From JBAZTO01 sp041661865 (lineage in GTDB: Bacteria > Planctomycetota > Phycisphaerae > SM23-33), in contig JBAZTO010000020.1 of NCBI GenBank assembly GCA_041661865.1, positions 1 to 64,000 of the forward strand: a DNA stretch of 64,000 nucleotides. Direction: 5' to 3'. Positions 34,802 to 43,265 of this stretch are shown piece after piece (the first letter of the stretch is position 1; each line of letters begins with the position of its first letter). The notes below the pieces were generated by a model. It saw only the letters and a program-made list of their open reading frames with translations. It did no database searches and was not told the origin of the DNA. The translations under genes and the position numbers were made by a program.

Positions 34802-37800
34802 ATGGTCACTCAGGGCAAAAACAGCCCCAATCGGTTCAACGTTCCCACATTTGAAGCCCTCGAGCAGCGTCACCTGCTGACCTTGCTCGGCGTCGGCGCC
34901 GAACTGCTGTTTCCGGACGTCAACTACGATGTCACCGGCCACCTGGCGTACAGTGCGGCCACCGGGTCGCTGGACGACACCGCCACGCCCACATCCATCA
35001 TCCTGACCAAGGGCGCCCGGCCCACGCCGATCAAGGATCCCCGCGGCTTCCAGTTGCACCTGACCCTCGACAATCAGGGGCAGTTGATGGGCGGGGTCCA
35101 AGGCCACGATTTCCAAATCGATGGCTGGATCGACATGAATAAGAATAATATTAACGACGCCGGCGACTATTCCGGCGTGCTGCTGACGGGTGAGGCCATC
35201 GCCTTCGGCTACCTCAACCCCGACGCGACCGTCCCCGGCAGCGACCAATACGACTACAGACTGGTCCCCACGGGCGGGGCGCTGATGACCCAGGGCGGCT
35301 ATTTTGTCGGCCAGGACATCGGCATCGTCATGCTCAGCAAGAACTCGAACTTCATCGGTAGTTTTGCCACCGATTTCGCCGGCGGCTCCGAAGGCGTGCT
35401 GGGCCCGATCAACCAGTTACGCAGCTCGCTGGCCGGCCAGGTTTTCATGGACGCCGACAACAACGGCGCCAATAACGGTGAAGCGGGCCTCAACGGCGTC
35501 ACCGTGACGCTCGACGGTACGGACATCACCGGGGCGGCCGTCCACCTGACCACGCAAACCTCGACCCTTGGCGGCATAGACGGCTCGTATGCCTTCGCCG
35601 GTCTGCTGCCCGGAACGTATTCGGTCACGCAGACAGTGCCCGAGGGCGACCTGGCCGGCAAGAGCAACGCCGGCAGCCTGGGCGGCGCCGCCAGCCAGCA
35701 GACCATCAGCGGCATCACCGTGGGCCTAGGACAGAATGGCAGCGGCTACAACTTCGGCGAGATTCAGCCCGGCAGCCTGGCGGGCGTGGCCTTCCTCGAT
35801 GCCAATGACGATGGCAGCGCCGCCGGCGAGAGCGGCATTGCCGGCGTGGCGGTGGCCCTGACCGGCACCGACGACCTGGGCAACGACGTCAGCATCTCTG
35901 CCGTCACCGCCGCCGATGGCGCGTACGCCTTCGCCGGCCTGCGGCCTGGAACGTACACGATCAGCGAGACCCAGCCGGAAGGCTTCCTCGACGCCGCCGG
36001 AGCGGTCAATTCCTACGCGGCAGCCGTCACCAGCGGCTCTGCCGACGACGGACTCGACTTCGGCGAGATTCAGCCCGGCAGTGTCGCGGGCGTGGCCTTC
36101 CTCGATGCCAATGACGATGGCAGCGCCGACGGCGAGACCGGCATTGCCGGCGTGGCCGTGGCCCTGACCGGCACCGACGACCTGGGCAACGCCGTCAGCA
36201 TCTCTGCCACCACCGGCGACGATGGCGCGTATGCCTTCACCGGCCTGCGGCCTGGAACGTACACGATCAGCGAGACCCAGCCGGAAGGCTTCCTCGACGC
36301 CGCCGGAGCGGTCAATTCCTACGCGGCAGCCGTCACCAGCGGCTCTGCCGACGACGGACTCGACTTCGGCGAGATTCAGCCCGGCAGCCTGGCGGGCGTT
36401 GTGTTCAATGACGCCAACGGCAATGGCGCTCGCAACAGCGGCGAGTTGGGCATTGCCGGCGTGGCGGTGGCCCTGACGGGCACCGATGATCTGGGCAACG
36501 CCGTCGGCATTTCGGCCACCACCGCCGCCGATGGCGCGTATGCCTTCACCGGCCTGCGCCCCGGCACCTATAGCATCTCTGAAGCCCAGCCGACGGGCTA
36601 CTTTGATCCGCCACTGGTCCTCAACGCCTACGACAATATCGGCCTGGGCAGCGGCAACAACGTCGATGGTTTCAATTTCGGCGACATGGCCCCCGCCAGC
36701 CTGGCGGGTATTGCGTTCCTCGATGCCAATGACGACGGCGCGATGGGCACCGGCGAGAGCGGCATTGCCGGCGTGGCCGTGGCCCTGACCGGCACCGACG
36801 ATCTGGGCAACGCCGTCAGTATGCAGGCCGTCACCGCCGCCGATGGCGCATACGCCTTCGCCGGCCTGCGGCCTGGAACGTACACGATCAGCGAGACCCA
36901 GCCGGAAGGCTTCCTCGACGCCGCCGGAGCGGTCAATTCCCACGCGGCAGCCGTCACCAGCGGCTCTGCCGACGACGGACTCGACTTCGGCGAGATTCAG
37001 CCCGGCAGCATTGCCGGAGGCGTGTATATCGGCGGCCTCGGCATGAGTGGCGTGACGGTGACCCTGACCGGCACCGACGACCTGGGGAACGCCGTCAGCA
37101 TTCAGGCCGTCACCGGCGCCGATGGCGCGTACGCCTTCACCAACCTGCGGCCGGGCGCCTATTCTCTGGCTGAGGTACAGCCTGGTGGCGTGCTGGATGG
37201 CATCGACGTTGCCGGCAGTCTTGGCGGCATCGTCGGCAATGACATGATCGGCCAGATTGTCGTGGGTTCCGGGCAGACAGGCACCGGTTACACTTTCAAT
37301 GAGACGGAGATGCCGCTGGGCGCCGTCCAGGGGCTGGTCTGGGAAGACTTCAACAACGACGGGTTAGTAGACTTCAACGAGCAGGTCATCGCGGGTGTCA
37401 CGGTTAACCTGACCGGCATCAACGACCTTGGCAATGCCGTGGACCTGACAGCCGTCACGGATGAGGATGGCGTATACGCGTTCACGGGCATGCGCCCCAG
37501 CAATGCCGCGGGATACACCCTCCGTGAGATTCAGCCCGCCGGCTGGGACGACGGCTTGGATATACTAGGCATGGTCGATGGCATCGAAGTTGGCCAACTC
37601 GCCGCCAATGACACGATCTCCGGCCTTCAGCTTCAGGTCGGCAGCGAAGCCCTGAACTACAACTTTGGCGAACTGGTCTCGTCCGAAGGGCGAGTCATCT
37701 GTTCGAGGCAGACCGCAACGATCGGCTTCTGGCAGAACAAGAATGGCCAGGCCCTGATCAAGGCACTCAACGGCGGGCAGAACGCCACGCAGTTGGGCAA

Positions 37801-38257
37801 CTGGCTGGCCGCGACCTTCCCCAATCTCTACGGCCACCTGGCCGGCATGACCAACGCTCAGGTCGCCCAGTATTACGTTAACCTGTTCAAGAGGGGTAAG
37901 TGCAGCCTTCTTGATCCGACCAAGGCCGAAGCCCAGGTGATGGCGGTGGCGTTGGCGACTTATGTCTCCAATTCCACACTGGCCGGCACGACGGCGGTCA
38001 AGTACGGCTTCAAGGTCGACGAGTATGGCGTTGGCATCCGCACGATTAATGTCGGATTCACCGGCTATGCGTTCGGGGTGTCTAACTGGACCATCCAGTC
38101 CGTGCTTGAACTGCTGTGGGCAACCGACGAGCGATCGACCGATGGTCGTCTGTACGATGCCGATGGCGACGGCAGGAGCGATTGTGACGAACTGGTGATG
38201 CGGATCCTGGCCAACGTGCTGTACACGGCGATCAATGAGCTTGGGCACATCGGCTGA
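34802..38257 (+). CDS. Large SdrD-B-like repeat surface protein with LEPR-XLL-like N-terminus
   Basis: A 1151-residue protein with a perfect ribosome binding site (AAAGGAG). Instead of a clear signal peptide it has FEALEQRHLLT near residue 18, the planctomycete LEPR-XLL-type motif of very large exported proteins. Residues about 30-205 form a non-repeat domain. Seven SdrD-B/Cna-B-type units of about 102-116 residues follow, starting at residues 209, 325, 427, 529, 633, 736 and 841. Each reads roughly S-L-A-G-V-A-F-x-D-A-N-x-D-G, then an ADGAYAF-L-RPGTY-I-E-QPxG core. The final 200 residues are non-repeat with FWQNKNGQALI. Units 2-5 are nearly identical. It is probably a stalk or adhesin. Confidence 0.88.
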   Translation: MVTQGKNSPNRFNVPTFEALEQRHLLTLLGVGAELLFPDVNYDVTGHLAYSAATGSLDDTATPTSIILTKGARPTPIKDPRGFQLHLTLDNQGQLMGGVQGHDFQIDGWIDMNKNNINDAGDYSGVLLTGEAIAFGYLNPDATVPGSDQYDYRLVPTGGALMTQGGYFVGQDIGIVMLSKNSNFIGSFATDFAGGSEGVLGPINQLRSSLAGQVFMDADNNGANNGEAGLNGVTVTLDGTDITGAAVHLTTQTSTLGGIDGSYAFAGLLPGTYSVTQTVPEGDLAGKSNAGSLGGAASQQTISGITVGLGQNGSGYNFGEIQPGSLAGVAFLDANDDGSAAGESGIAGVAVALTGTDDLGNDVSISAVTAADGAYAFAGLRPGTYTISETQPEGFLDAAGAVNSYAAAVTSGSADDGLDFGEIQPGSVAGVAFLDANDDGSADGETGIAGVAVALTGTDDLGNAVSISATTGDDGAYAFTGLRPGTYTISETQPEGFLDAAGAVNSYAAAVTSGSADDGLDFGEIQPGSLAGVVFNDANGNGARNSGELGIAGVAVALTGTDDLGNAVGISATTAADGAYAFTGLRPGTYSISEAQPTGYFDPPLVLNAYDNIGLGSGNNVDGFNFGDMAPASLAGIAFLDANDDGAMGTGESGIAGVAVALTGTDDLGNAVSMQAVTAADGAYAFAGLRPGTYTISETQPEGFLDAAGAVNSHAAAVTSGSADDGLDFGEIQPGSIAGGVYIGGLGMSGVTVTLTGTDDLGNAVSIQAVTGADGAYAFTNLRPGAYSLAEVQPGGVLDGIDVAGSLGGIVGNDMIGQIVVGSGQTGTGYTFNETEMPLGAVQGLVWEDFNNDGLVDFNEQVIAGVTVNLTGINDLGNAVDLTAVTDEDGVYAFTGMRPSNAAGYTLREIQPAGWDDGLDILGMVDGIEVGQLAANDTISGLQLQVGSEALNYNFGELVSSEGRVICSRQTATIGFWQNKNGQALIKALNGGQNATQLGNWLAATFPNLYGHLAGMTNAQVAQYYVNLFKRGKCSLLDPTKAEAQVMAVALATYVSNSTLAGTTAVKYGFKVDEYGVGIRTINVGFTGYAFGVSNWTIQSVLELLWATDERSTDGRLYDADGDGRSDCDELVMRILANVLYTAINELGHIG
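35774..37006 (+). repeat. Tandem 306-312-bp in-gene repeats
   Basis: Within the large surface-protein gene, units begin at 35774, 36080, 36386 and 36698 and end near 37006, with periods of 306, 306, 312 and 309 bases. Long stretches are identical at DNA level between units, for example the region encoding EGFLDAAGAVNS around 35980, 36286 and 36910. Synonymous sites are conserved too, which indicates recent duplication or gene conversion. Confidence 0.9.
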
Positions 38258-38286
38258 TTGGACTGAAATCGAAGTTACTGTAAAGA

Positions 38287-38321
38287 CCCTCGTCCGGTCA
38301 GCCGGACGGGGGTTCTTTATT
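38287..38321 (+). terminator. Rho-independent terminator of the repeat-protein gene
   Basis: CCCTCGTCCGG (38287-38297) faces CCGGACGGGGG (38302-38312) over a four-base loop, with one G-U pair, and is followed by TTCTTTATT. Confidence 0.85.
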
Positions 38322-38387
38322 CGTCGCTCCCCGTGCAGCGACAACCCTCGCCGGCCCGGCTGCGCCGCGATAAACTCCCCTGGCCAG

Positions 38388-38423
38388 CGCGCAAAACAAA
38401 GGGCGCCGCGGGGCGCCCCTTGT
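38388..38423 (-). terminator. Rho-independent terminator of the glutamine synthetase operon
   Basis: Read on the minus strand, ACAAGGGGCGCC faces GGCGCCCTTTGT across four bases, with one G-U pair, and is followed by TTTGCGC. It lies 90 bases after the glnN stop codon and faces the terminator of the plus-strand gene. Confidence 0.75.
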
Positions 38424-38512
38424 CGTCTCCTATTCTTCCTGCCGGGCTGGGCCTGTCAGTTGCCCCGGCTGCGGGTCGGTCGCCATCGCCATCGGCGACG
38501 GCGGATCGTTCG

Positions 38513-40699
38513 TTACCGCATGAACAGCATCTCGCGATAGGTCGGCAGCGGCCAGTAGTCGTCAACCACCAGCGTTTCGAGCTTGTCGCCGAGTTTCCGC
38601 AACTTGTTCATCAAGGCCAGAACCGAATCCCGCATGTAGATGGCATGCTTGAGCGCATCGCCGTGGGGCTGGCCGGCAACGGCCTTCTCCAGGGCAGCCA
38701 GGGTTTCCTGGAACGAACCGATCGTCTCGACCAGGTCGTTGAGCAACGCGATCTGGGTGGGAACCTTGGCCCCGACGTTCTGGGCTGCGTCGATGGCGGT
38801 GGCCACGTCCACCTGGTAGCGCATCCCCGCCGGCAGGATCATGGATCGCCCCATCATCAGCGCCGTCTGGGCCTCGATGTTGATGGCCTTGATGTAGCTC
38901 TCCAGCATGATCTCGTAGCGGCTGTGCAGTTCGCGCTTGGAGTAGACCTTGTACTTGGTGAACAGCTCGATGGCCGCCTTGGAGATAGTCAGGGGGATCA
39001 CATCGGGCGTGGTCGAGTAGTTGGGCAGGCCTCGCTTGGCAGCCTCCGCATGCCATTCCGCCGAGTAATTGTCACCGTCGAAGAGGATGGGCTTGAAGTC
39101 CTTGATCATCTTGGACAACAGCTCGCTGACGGCCTTGTTGAAGCTGGCGCCCTTCTTAAGCGACTTCTCCAACTCGCTTGAGGCAAAGTCGAGGCTCTCG
39201 GCCACGATGGTGTTGAGGACTGTGTTGGGCCCGGCGACGCTCTGGCTGGAGCCGACCGCGCGGAACTCGAACTTGTTGCCCGTGAAGGCGAAGGGACTGG
39301 TGCGGTTGCGGTCGCCCGCGTCGCGCGGCAGCTTGGGCAGCATCGAAACGCCGATTTCGATGTGGCCGCCGGTCTTGCTGCTCTTGGCCGAGCCCTTTTC
39401 AAACTGCTGCATGATGTCAGCCAACTGCGTGCCCAGGAAGACGCTCAGGATCGCCGGCGGAGCCTCGTTGGCGCCGAGGCGATGGTCGTTGCTGGCGCCA
39501 CAGACACTCAGCCGTAACAGGCCGGCGTACTGATGCACCGCGCGGCAGGCGGCGGCACAGAAGACCAGGAACTGGGCGTTGGCGTGCGGCGTGTCGCCAG
39601 GGTTGAGCAGGTTCTCGCCCTCGTCGGTACACATCGACCAGTTGTTGTGCTTACCCGAGCCGTTGATGCCCGCGAAGGGCTTCTCGTGCAGCAGGCAGGC
39701 CATCCCGTAGCGGTTGGCCACCTTGCGGAGCATCTCCATCACCAGCATCTGGTGGTCGGTGGCCAGGTTGGCCGTCTCAAAGATCGGCGCGATCTCGTAC
39801 TGGGCCGGCGCCACCTCGTTGTGCCGCGTCTTGATCGGCACGCCCAGACGCATCAGCTCGTACTCCATCTCGCCCATGATCGCCAGCACGCGGTCGGCGA
39901 TGGAGCCGAAGTACTGGTCTTCCAGCTCCTGGCCTTTGGGCGGCTTGGCCCCAAACAGCGTCCTGCCGGTGGCGATCAGGTCAGGGCGGGCCAGGTAGAA
40001 GTGCTTGTCGATCAGGAAGTATTCCTGCTCGGCGCCGATAGTGGTGAAGACTCGCGAGGCCGTCTTGTTGCCGAATAATCTGAGCAGGCGAAGGGCTTGG
40101 GTGCTGAGGCAATCCATCGAGCGGAGCAGCGGGGTCTTCTTGTCCAGGGCCTCGCCGGTCCAACTGACGAACATGGTGGGAATCACCAGCGTCGCGCCAT
40201 TGGGGTTGTCCAGAATGAAGGCTGGGCTGGAGGGGTCCCAGGCGGTGTAGCCGCGGGCCTCGAAGGTCGCCCGCAGGCCGCCGGAGGGGAAGCTGCTGGC
40301 GTCGGGCTCGCCGCGGACCAGTTCCTTGCCGCTGAACTCGGCCAGCGCGCCGCCCTCGGGCGAGGGGGACAGGAAGCTGTCATGCTTCTCAGCCGTCAGC
40401 CCGGTCATCGGCTGGAACCAGTGCGTGAAGTGGGTCGCGCCGTGCTCGACGGCCCAGTCCTTCATCGCGACGGCCACGGCCTCGGCGATGTCCGAGTCCA
40501 GCTCCGCGCCGGCCTTGATGGTATTCTGAAGGGCCTTGAACACGCCCTTGGGAAGCCGCTGCCGGCGGACTTCCTCGCTGAACACGTGCTCGCCGTAGAC
40601 CGCCTTCAGGGGCTTGGTGGTGTAATTCACCGTGCCGGTGACGACGTTGATCTCGGCGATTGCCTCGACGGCTGATTCTCTCATACTTGCGGGTGCCAT
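38513..40699 (-). CDS. glnN: Glutamine synthetase type III
   Basis: GSIII makes glutamine from glutamate, ammonium and ATP. The 728-residue product is much longer than GSI (about 470), as expected for type III enzymes. Motifs include HWFQPMTGLTAEKHDSF near residue 90, FIDNPNG-like FILDNPNGATLVIPTMF near 155, GAEQEYFLID near 225, KTRHNEVAPAQYEIAPIFE near 290, and NGSGKHNNWSM near 345 (ATP and metal binding). The ATG at 40699 has GGAG nine bases upstream. It is the last gene of a cluster amtB-glnK-amtB-glnK-glnN, so its synthesis and activity probably follow nitrogen supply through PII. It lies 81 bases after the adjacent glnK. Confidence 0.95.
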   Translation of the reverse strand: MAPASMRESAVEAIAEINVVTGTVNYTTKPLKAVYGEHVFSEEVRRQRLPKGVFKALQNTIKAGAELDSDIAEAVAVAMKDWAVEHGATHFTHWFQPMTGLTAEKHDSFLSPSPEGGALAEFSGKELVRGEPDASSFPSGGLRATFEARGYTAWDPSSPAFILDNPNGATLVIPTMFVSWTGEALDKKTPLLRSMDCLSTQALRLLRLFGNKTASRVFTTIGAEQEYFLIDKHFYLARPDLIATGRTLFGAKPPKGQELEDQYFGSIADRVLAIMGEMEYELMRLGVPIKTRHNEVAPAQYEIAPIFETANLATDHQMLVMEMLRKVANRYGMACLLHEKPFAGINGSGKHNNWSMCTDEGENLLNPGDTPHANAQFLVFCAAACRAVHQYAGLLRLSVCGASNDHRLGANEAPPAILSVFLGTQLADIMQQFEKGSAKSSKTGGHIEIGVSMLPKLPRDAGDRNRTSPFAFTGNKFEFRAVGSSQSVAGPNTVLNTIVAESLDFASSELEKSLKKGASFNKAVSELLSKMIKDFKPILFDGDNYSAEWHAEAAKRGLPNYSTTPDVIPLTISKAAIELFTKYKVYSKRELHSRYEIMLESYIKAINIEAQTALMMGRSMILPAGMRYQVDVATAIDAAQNVGAKVPTQIALLNDLVETIGSFQETLAALEKAVAGQPHGDALKHAIYMRDSVLALMNKLRKLGDKLETLVVDDYWPLPTYREMLFMR

Positions 40700-40780
40700 T
40701 TTTGTTACTCCATCTCTATGGGGGGCGATATGCGGCATCCTTATGCCGCTCTTTTAACCGTTTGAACAGCCCAATGCAAC

Positions 40781-41122
40781 TTATCCGATGGCGGCGCTGC
40801 CCTCTTCACCGGTGCGGATGCGCACGCACCGCAGCAGGTCCATGACGAAGATCTTCCCGTCGCCGATGTTGCCGGTGCGGGCGGTGGAGAGGATCGCGTC
40901 GATGGTCGGCTGGACGTAGCTCTCGTTGACGGCGATCTCCAGCTTGGCCTTCTTGAGCAGGCAGCCGGCTTCCTTGTGGCTGCGGTAGACCTCGGCGATG
41001 CCCTTCTGCCGGCCCCGGCCCATCACGGGCGTCACGGTGACCAGGTGAATTTCCTTCTCGTCCAGCTTGGCCAGCACTTCGTCCAGGCGGTCGGGCTGAA
41101 TAATCGCGACGATATATCTCAT
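40781..41122 (-). CDS. glnK: Nitrogen regulatory protein P-II (copy 1)
   Basis: A 113-residue PII protein. PII trimers sense 2-oxoglutarate and ATP/ADP and control AmtB and nitrogen enzymes through the T-loop. The fold begins MRYIVAIIQPDRLDEVL; the T-loop is GRGRQKGIAEVYRSHKEAG, and the C-terminal TGNIGDGKIFV block is conserved. The tyrosine at residue 46 (EVYR) is present, but residue 51, the uridylylated Tyr of E. coli, is glutamate. Control by uridylylation is therefore unlikely. The ATG at 41122 is 69 bases after amtB. A near-identical copy is encoded at 42814. Confidence 0.95.
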   Translation of the reverse strand: MRYIVAIIQPDRLDEVLAKLDEKEIHLVTVTPVMGRGRQKGIAEVYRSHKEAGCLLKKAKLEIAVNESYVQPTIDAILSTARTGNIGDGKIFVMDLLRCVRIRTGEEGSAAIG

Positions 41123-41191
41123 TGTTATTCCAGTTCCAGTTTCTCGCGCCGCAGAGGAATCATAGGTTCCGGCGGCCCACTCCACAGTCTG

Positions 41192-42574
41192 TTAATCAAT
41201 CAACGTGTAGCCGGCCTCGCGGTGCTGGGTCAGGTCCAGGCCGATCCGCTCATCCTGCTCGCTGACACGAAGTTTCGTGACCCAGTTGACGGCCTTGAGC
41301 AACAGGAGCGTGGCGACGAAGGAGTAGGCCAGCGTCACGCCGACGGCCGTCAGTTGGGCCAGCATCAGCGAGGAGCCGCCATACAGCAGGCCGTTGGCGC
41401 TGTCGGGATTCACCGACTTGGTGGCGAAGATGCCCAAGGCAAGGGTGCCCCAGATTCCGCCCACGCCATGCACGCCGAAGGCGTCCAGCGAGTCGTCGTA
41501 CTGGAGGCGAGCCTTGACGAAACTGACCGAGAGGTAGCAGATCGCGCCCGAGCCGACGCCGATGGCCATGGCGCCCATGGCGTTGACGTATCCGGCGGCC
41601 GGGGTAACAGCGGCCAGGCCCGCGACGCAGCCGGTAATCATGCCCAGCATGGTCGGCCGGCGAATCAGGAGCCACTCCATCAGGGCCCAAGTCAGGCCGG
41701 CCACCGCGCCGGCTGTGTGCGTCGCGACGAACGCGTTGGTGGCCACCTTGCCCGCGCCCAGGGCGCTGCCGGCGTTGAAACCAAACCATCCAAACCACAG
41801 CATGGCGGCGCCGATCACGGCGAAGGGCAGGTTGTGCGGCGGGGAGATGACCTTGGGATAGCCCTGTCTCCTGCCCAGCACCAGGGCCGCCGCCAATGCC
41901 GCCAGGCCCGCATTAATATGCACGACGATCCCGCCGGCGAAGTCCTGCACGCCCATCTGGCGGAGGAAACCGCCTTCGCCCCAGACCCAATGACACACCG
42001 GATCGTACACCAGCGTCGCCCAAAGAAGGGTAAAGACGCAAAAGCCGGTGAACTTCATCCGCTCGGCGAAGGCCCCGATGATCAGCCCCGGCGTAATCAC
42101 CGCGAACATCATCTGGAAGATCATGAACGCCTGGTGCGGGACGTGCGGGGCGTAACTGCCAGGGTCCAGCCCCACGCCGCTCAGGCCTGCCCAGCCCAGG
42201 CTGCCAACGATGCCCTTGACGTCAGGCCCGAAGGCCAGGCTGTAGCCAAACAGCACCCATTGGACGCTGATAAGGCAAAGGATCATGAAGCACTGCATGA
42301 GGATCGAGAGCATGTTCTTCTTGCGGACCAGTCCGCCGTAAAAAAAAGCCAGGCCGGGCGTCATAAACATGACTAACGCCGCACTGATCAGCACCCAGGC
42401 TGTATCGCCCGAATCAGCCTGCAAAACGGGCGCCGCCGGCAGCGCCTGACCACCCGGCCCGGGTGTTACCGAGTCTCCCGCCAACGCGCCGCCAACATTG
42501 GCCAGCAGGCACACCAAGACAACCAACACCGTAGTCCACCACTTCCAACTGTCTCGTTTTGCCGTACCGGCCAT
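41192..42574 (-). CDS. amtB: Ammonium transporter AmtB (copy 1)
   Basis: A 460-residue ammonium channel with an N-terminal signal peptide (about residues 8-32) and eleven predicted membrane segments. It contains the family marker MTPGLAFFYGGLVRKKNMLS near residue 65, FGYSLAFG, HAGPA-like HINAGLAAL, and LWFGWFGFNAGSAL near residue 265 for the twin-histidine pore region. The ATG at 42574 has GAGG eight bases upstream; a longer frame (to 42652) exists but lacks support. It is encoded next to a PII gene, which in E. coli blocks the channel when nitrogen is plentiful. Confidence 0.94.
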   Translation of the reverse strand: MAGTAKRDSWKWWTTVLVVLVCLLANVGGALAGDSVTPGPGGQALPAAPVLQADSGDTAWVLISAALVMFMTPGLAFFYGGLVRKKNMLSILMQCFMILCLISVQWVLFGYSLAFGPDVKGIVGSLGWAGLSGVGLDPGSYAPHVPHQAFMIFQMMFAVITPGLIIGAFAERMKFTGFCVFTLLWATLVYDPVCHWVWGEGGFLRQMGVQDFAGGIVVHINAGLAALAAALVLGRRQGYPKVISPPHNLPFAVIGAAMLWFGWFGFNAGSALGAGKVATNAFVATHTAGAVAGLTWALMEWLLIRRPTMLGMITGCVAGLAAVTPAAGYVNAMGAMAIGVGSGAICYLSVSFVKARLQYDDSLDAFGVHGVGGIWGTLALGIFATKSVNPDSANGLLYGGSSLMLAQLTAVGVTLAYSFVATLLLLKAVNWVTKLRVSEQDERIGLDLTQHREAGYTLID

Positions 42575-42813
42575 TCGTCCATCCTCATGGGCAAGTTTGC
42601 TACCGCGTGGGAACAGTTCAACCTGTTCCTCCAACAGCAAGAACCATGCCATTGAGGATTCGACGATCTTTAGTGTTTATCTTCTAAATGTTTACGAACA
42701 CAATCCGCTGCACAACGATTATTGGATTTTCGTACGTTCTTGTCCGATCGCATTGACTATCGTGACGTTTTTGTAGCGCCCGTGCCCACTGGGGGCAAAC
42801 CGGCCTGGCTGTA
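42575..42813. other. Spacer between amtB copy 1 and glnK copy 2
   Basis: A 239-base spacer, the longest inside the nitrogen cluster and partly AT-rich (42655-42770). It separates the two amtB-glnK units and may carry a secondary promoter for the second amtB. No convincing box pair was found. Confidence 0.4.
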
Positions 42814-43155
42814 TCAGCCGATGGCCGCGTTGCCTTCTTCACCGGTTCGTATGCGCACGCAACGCAGCAGGTCCATGACGAAGATCTTCCCGTCGCCGAT
42901 GTTGCCGGTGCGGGCGGTGGAGAGGATCGCGTCGATGGCCGTCTGGACGTATCCTTCATTGACGGCGATCTCCAGCTTGGCCTTCTTGAGCAGGCAGCCG
43001 GCCTCCTTGTGGCTGCGGTAGACCTCGGCGATGCCCTTCTGCCGGCCCCGGCCCATCACGGGCGTCACGGTGACCAGGTGAATCTCCTTCTCGTCCAGCT
43101 TGGCCAGCACTTCGTCCAGGCGATCGGGTTGAATAACGGCGACGATGTATTTCAT
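42814..43155 (-). CDS. glnK: Nitrogen regulatory protein P-II (copy 2)
   Basis: A 113-residue PII that differs from copy 1 at about seven residues. It begins MKYIVAVIQPDRL, has the same T-loop with Tyr46 and Glu51, and the same C-terminus except EGNAAIG in place of EGSAAIG. At DNA level long runs are identical, for example about 75 bases encoding the STARTGNIGDGKIFV region. This signals recent duplication or gene conversion. The ATG has GGAG upstream and follows amtB copy 2 by 110 bases. Two PIIs with identical T-loops could form mixed trimers. Confidence 0.95.
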   Translation of the reverse strand: MKYIVAVIQPDRLDEVLAKLDEKEIHLVTVTPVMGRGRQKGIAEVYRSHKEAGCLLKKAKLEIAVNEGYVQTAIDAILSTARTGNIGDGKIFVMDLLRCVRIRTGEEGNAAIG

Positions 43156-43265
43156 GTCTGTTCTCCGGCTTGTGTCTTTCTGGCCGCCGAGGCCTCAGAG
43201 TTTCCTGGAGTCTGAATCCCCAGCGTCCTCTGCTGCCTCAGCCGGCCCTGTGTTTGTTGACTCGC

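Noticed and set aside
34802..38257. CRISPR array in the repeat-rich region
   Set aside because: The repeats are about 306 bases, in frame and protein-coding; no 25-40-base repeats with unique spacers are found anywhere in the window.
42684..42959. A possible third PII fragment near 42.7-42.95 kb
   Set aside because: The frame is an out-of-phase reading of the glnK copy 2 gene extended into the spacer, not a separate remnant.
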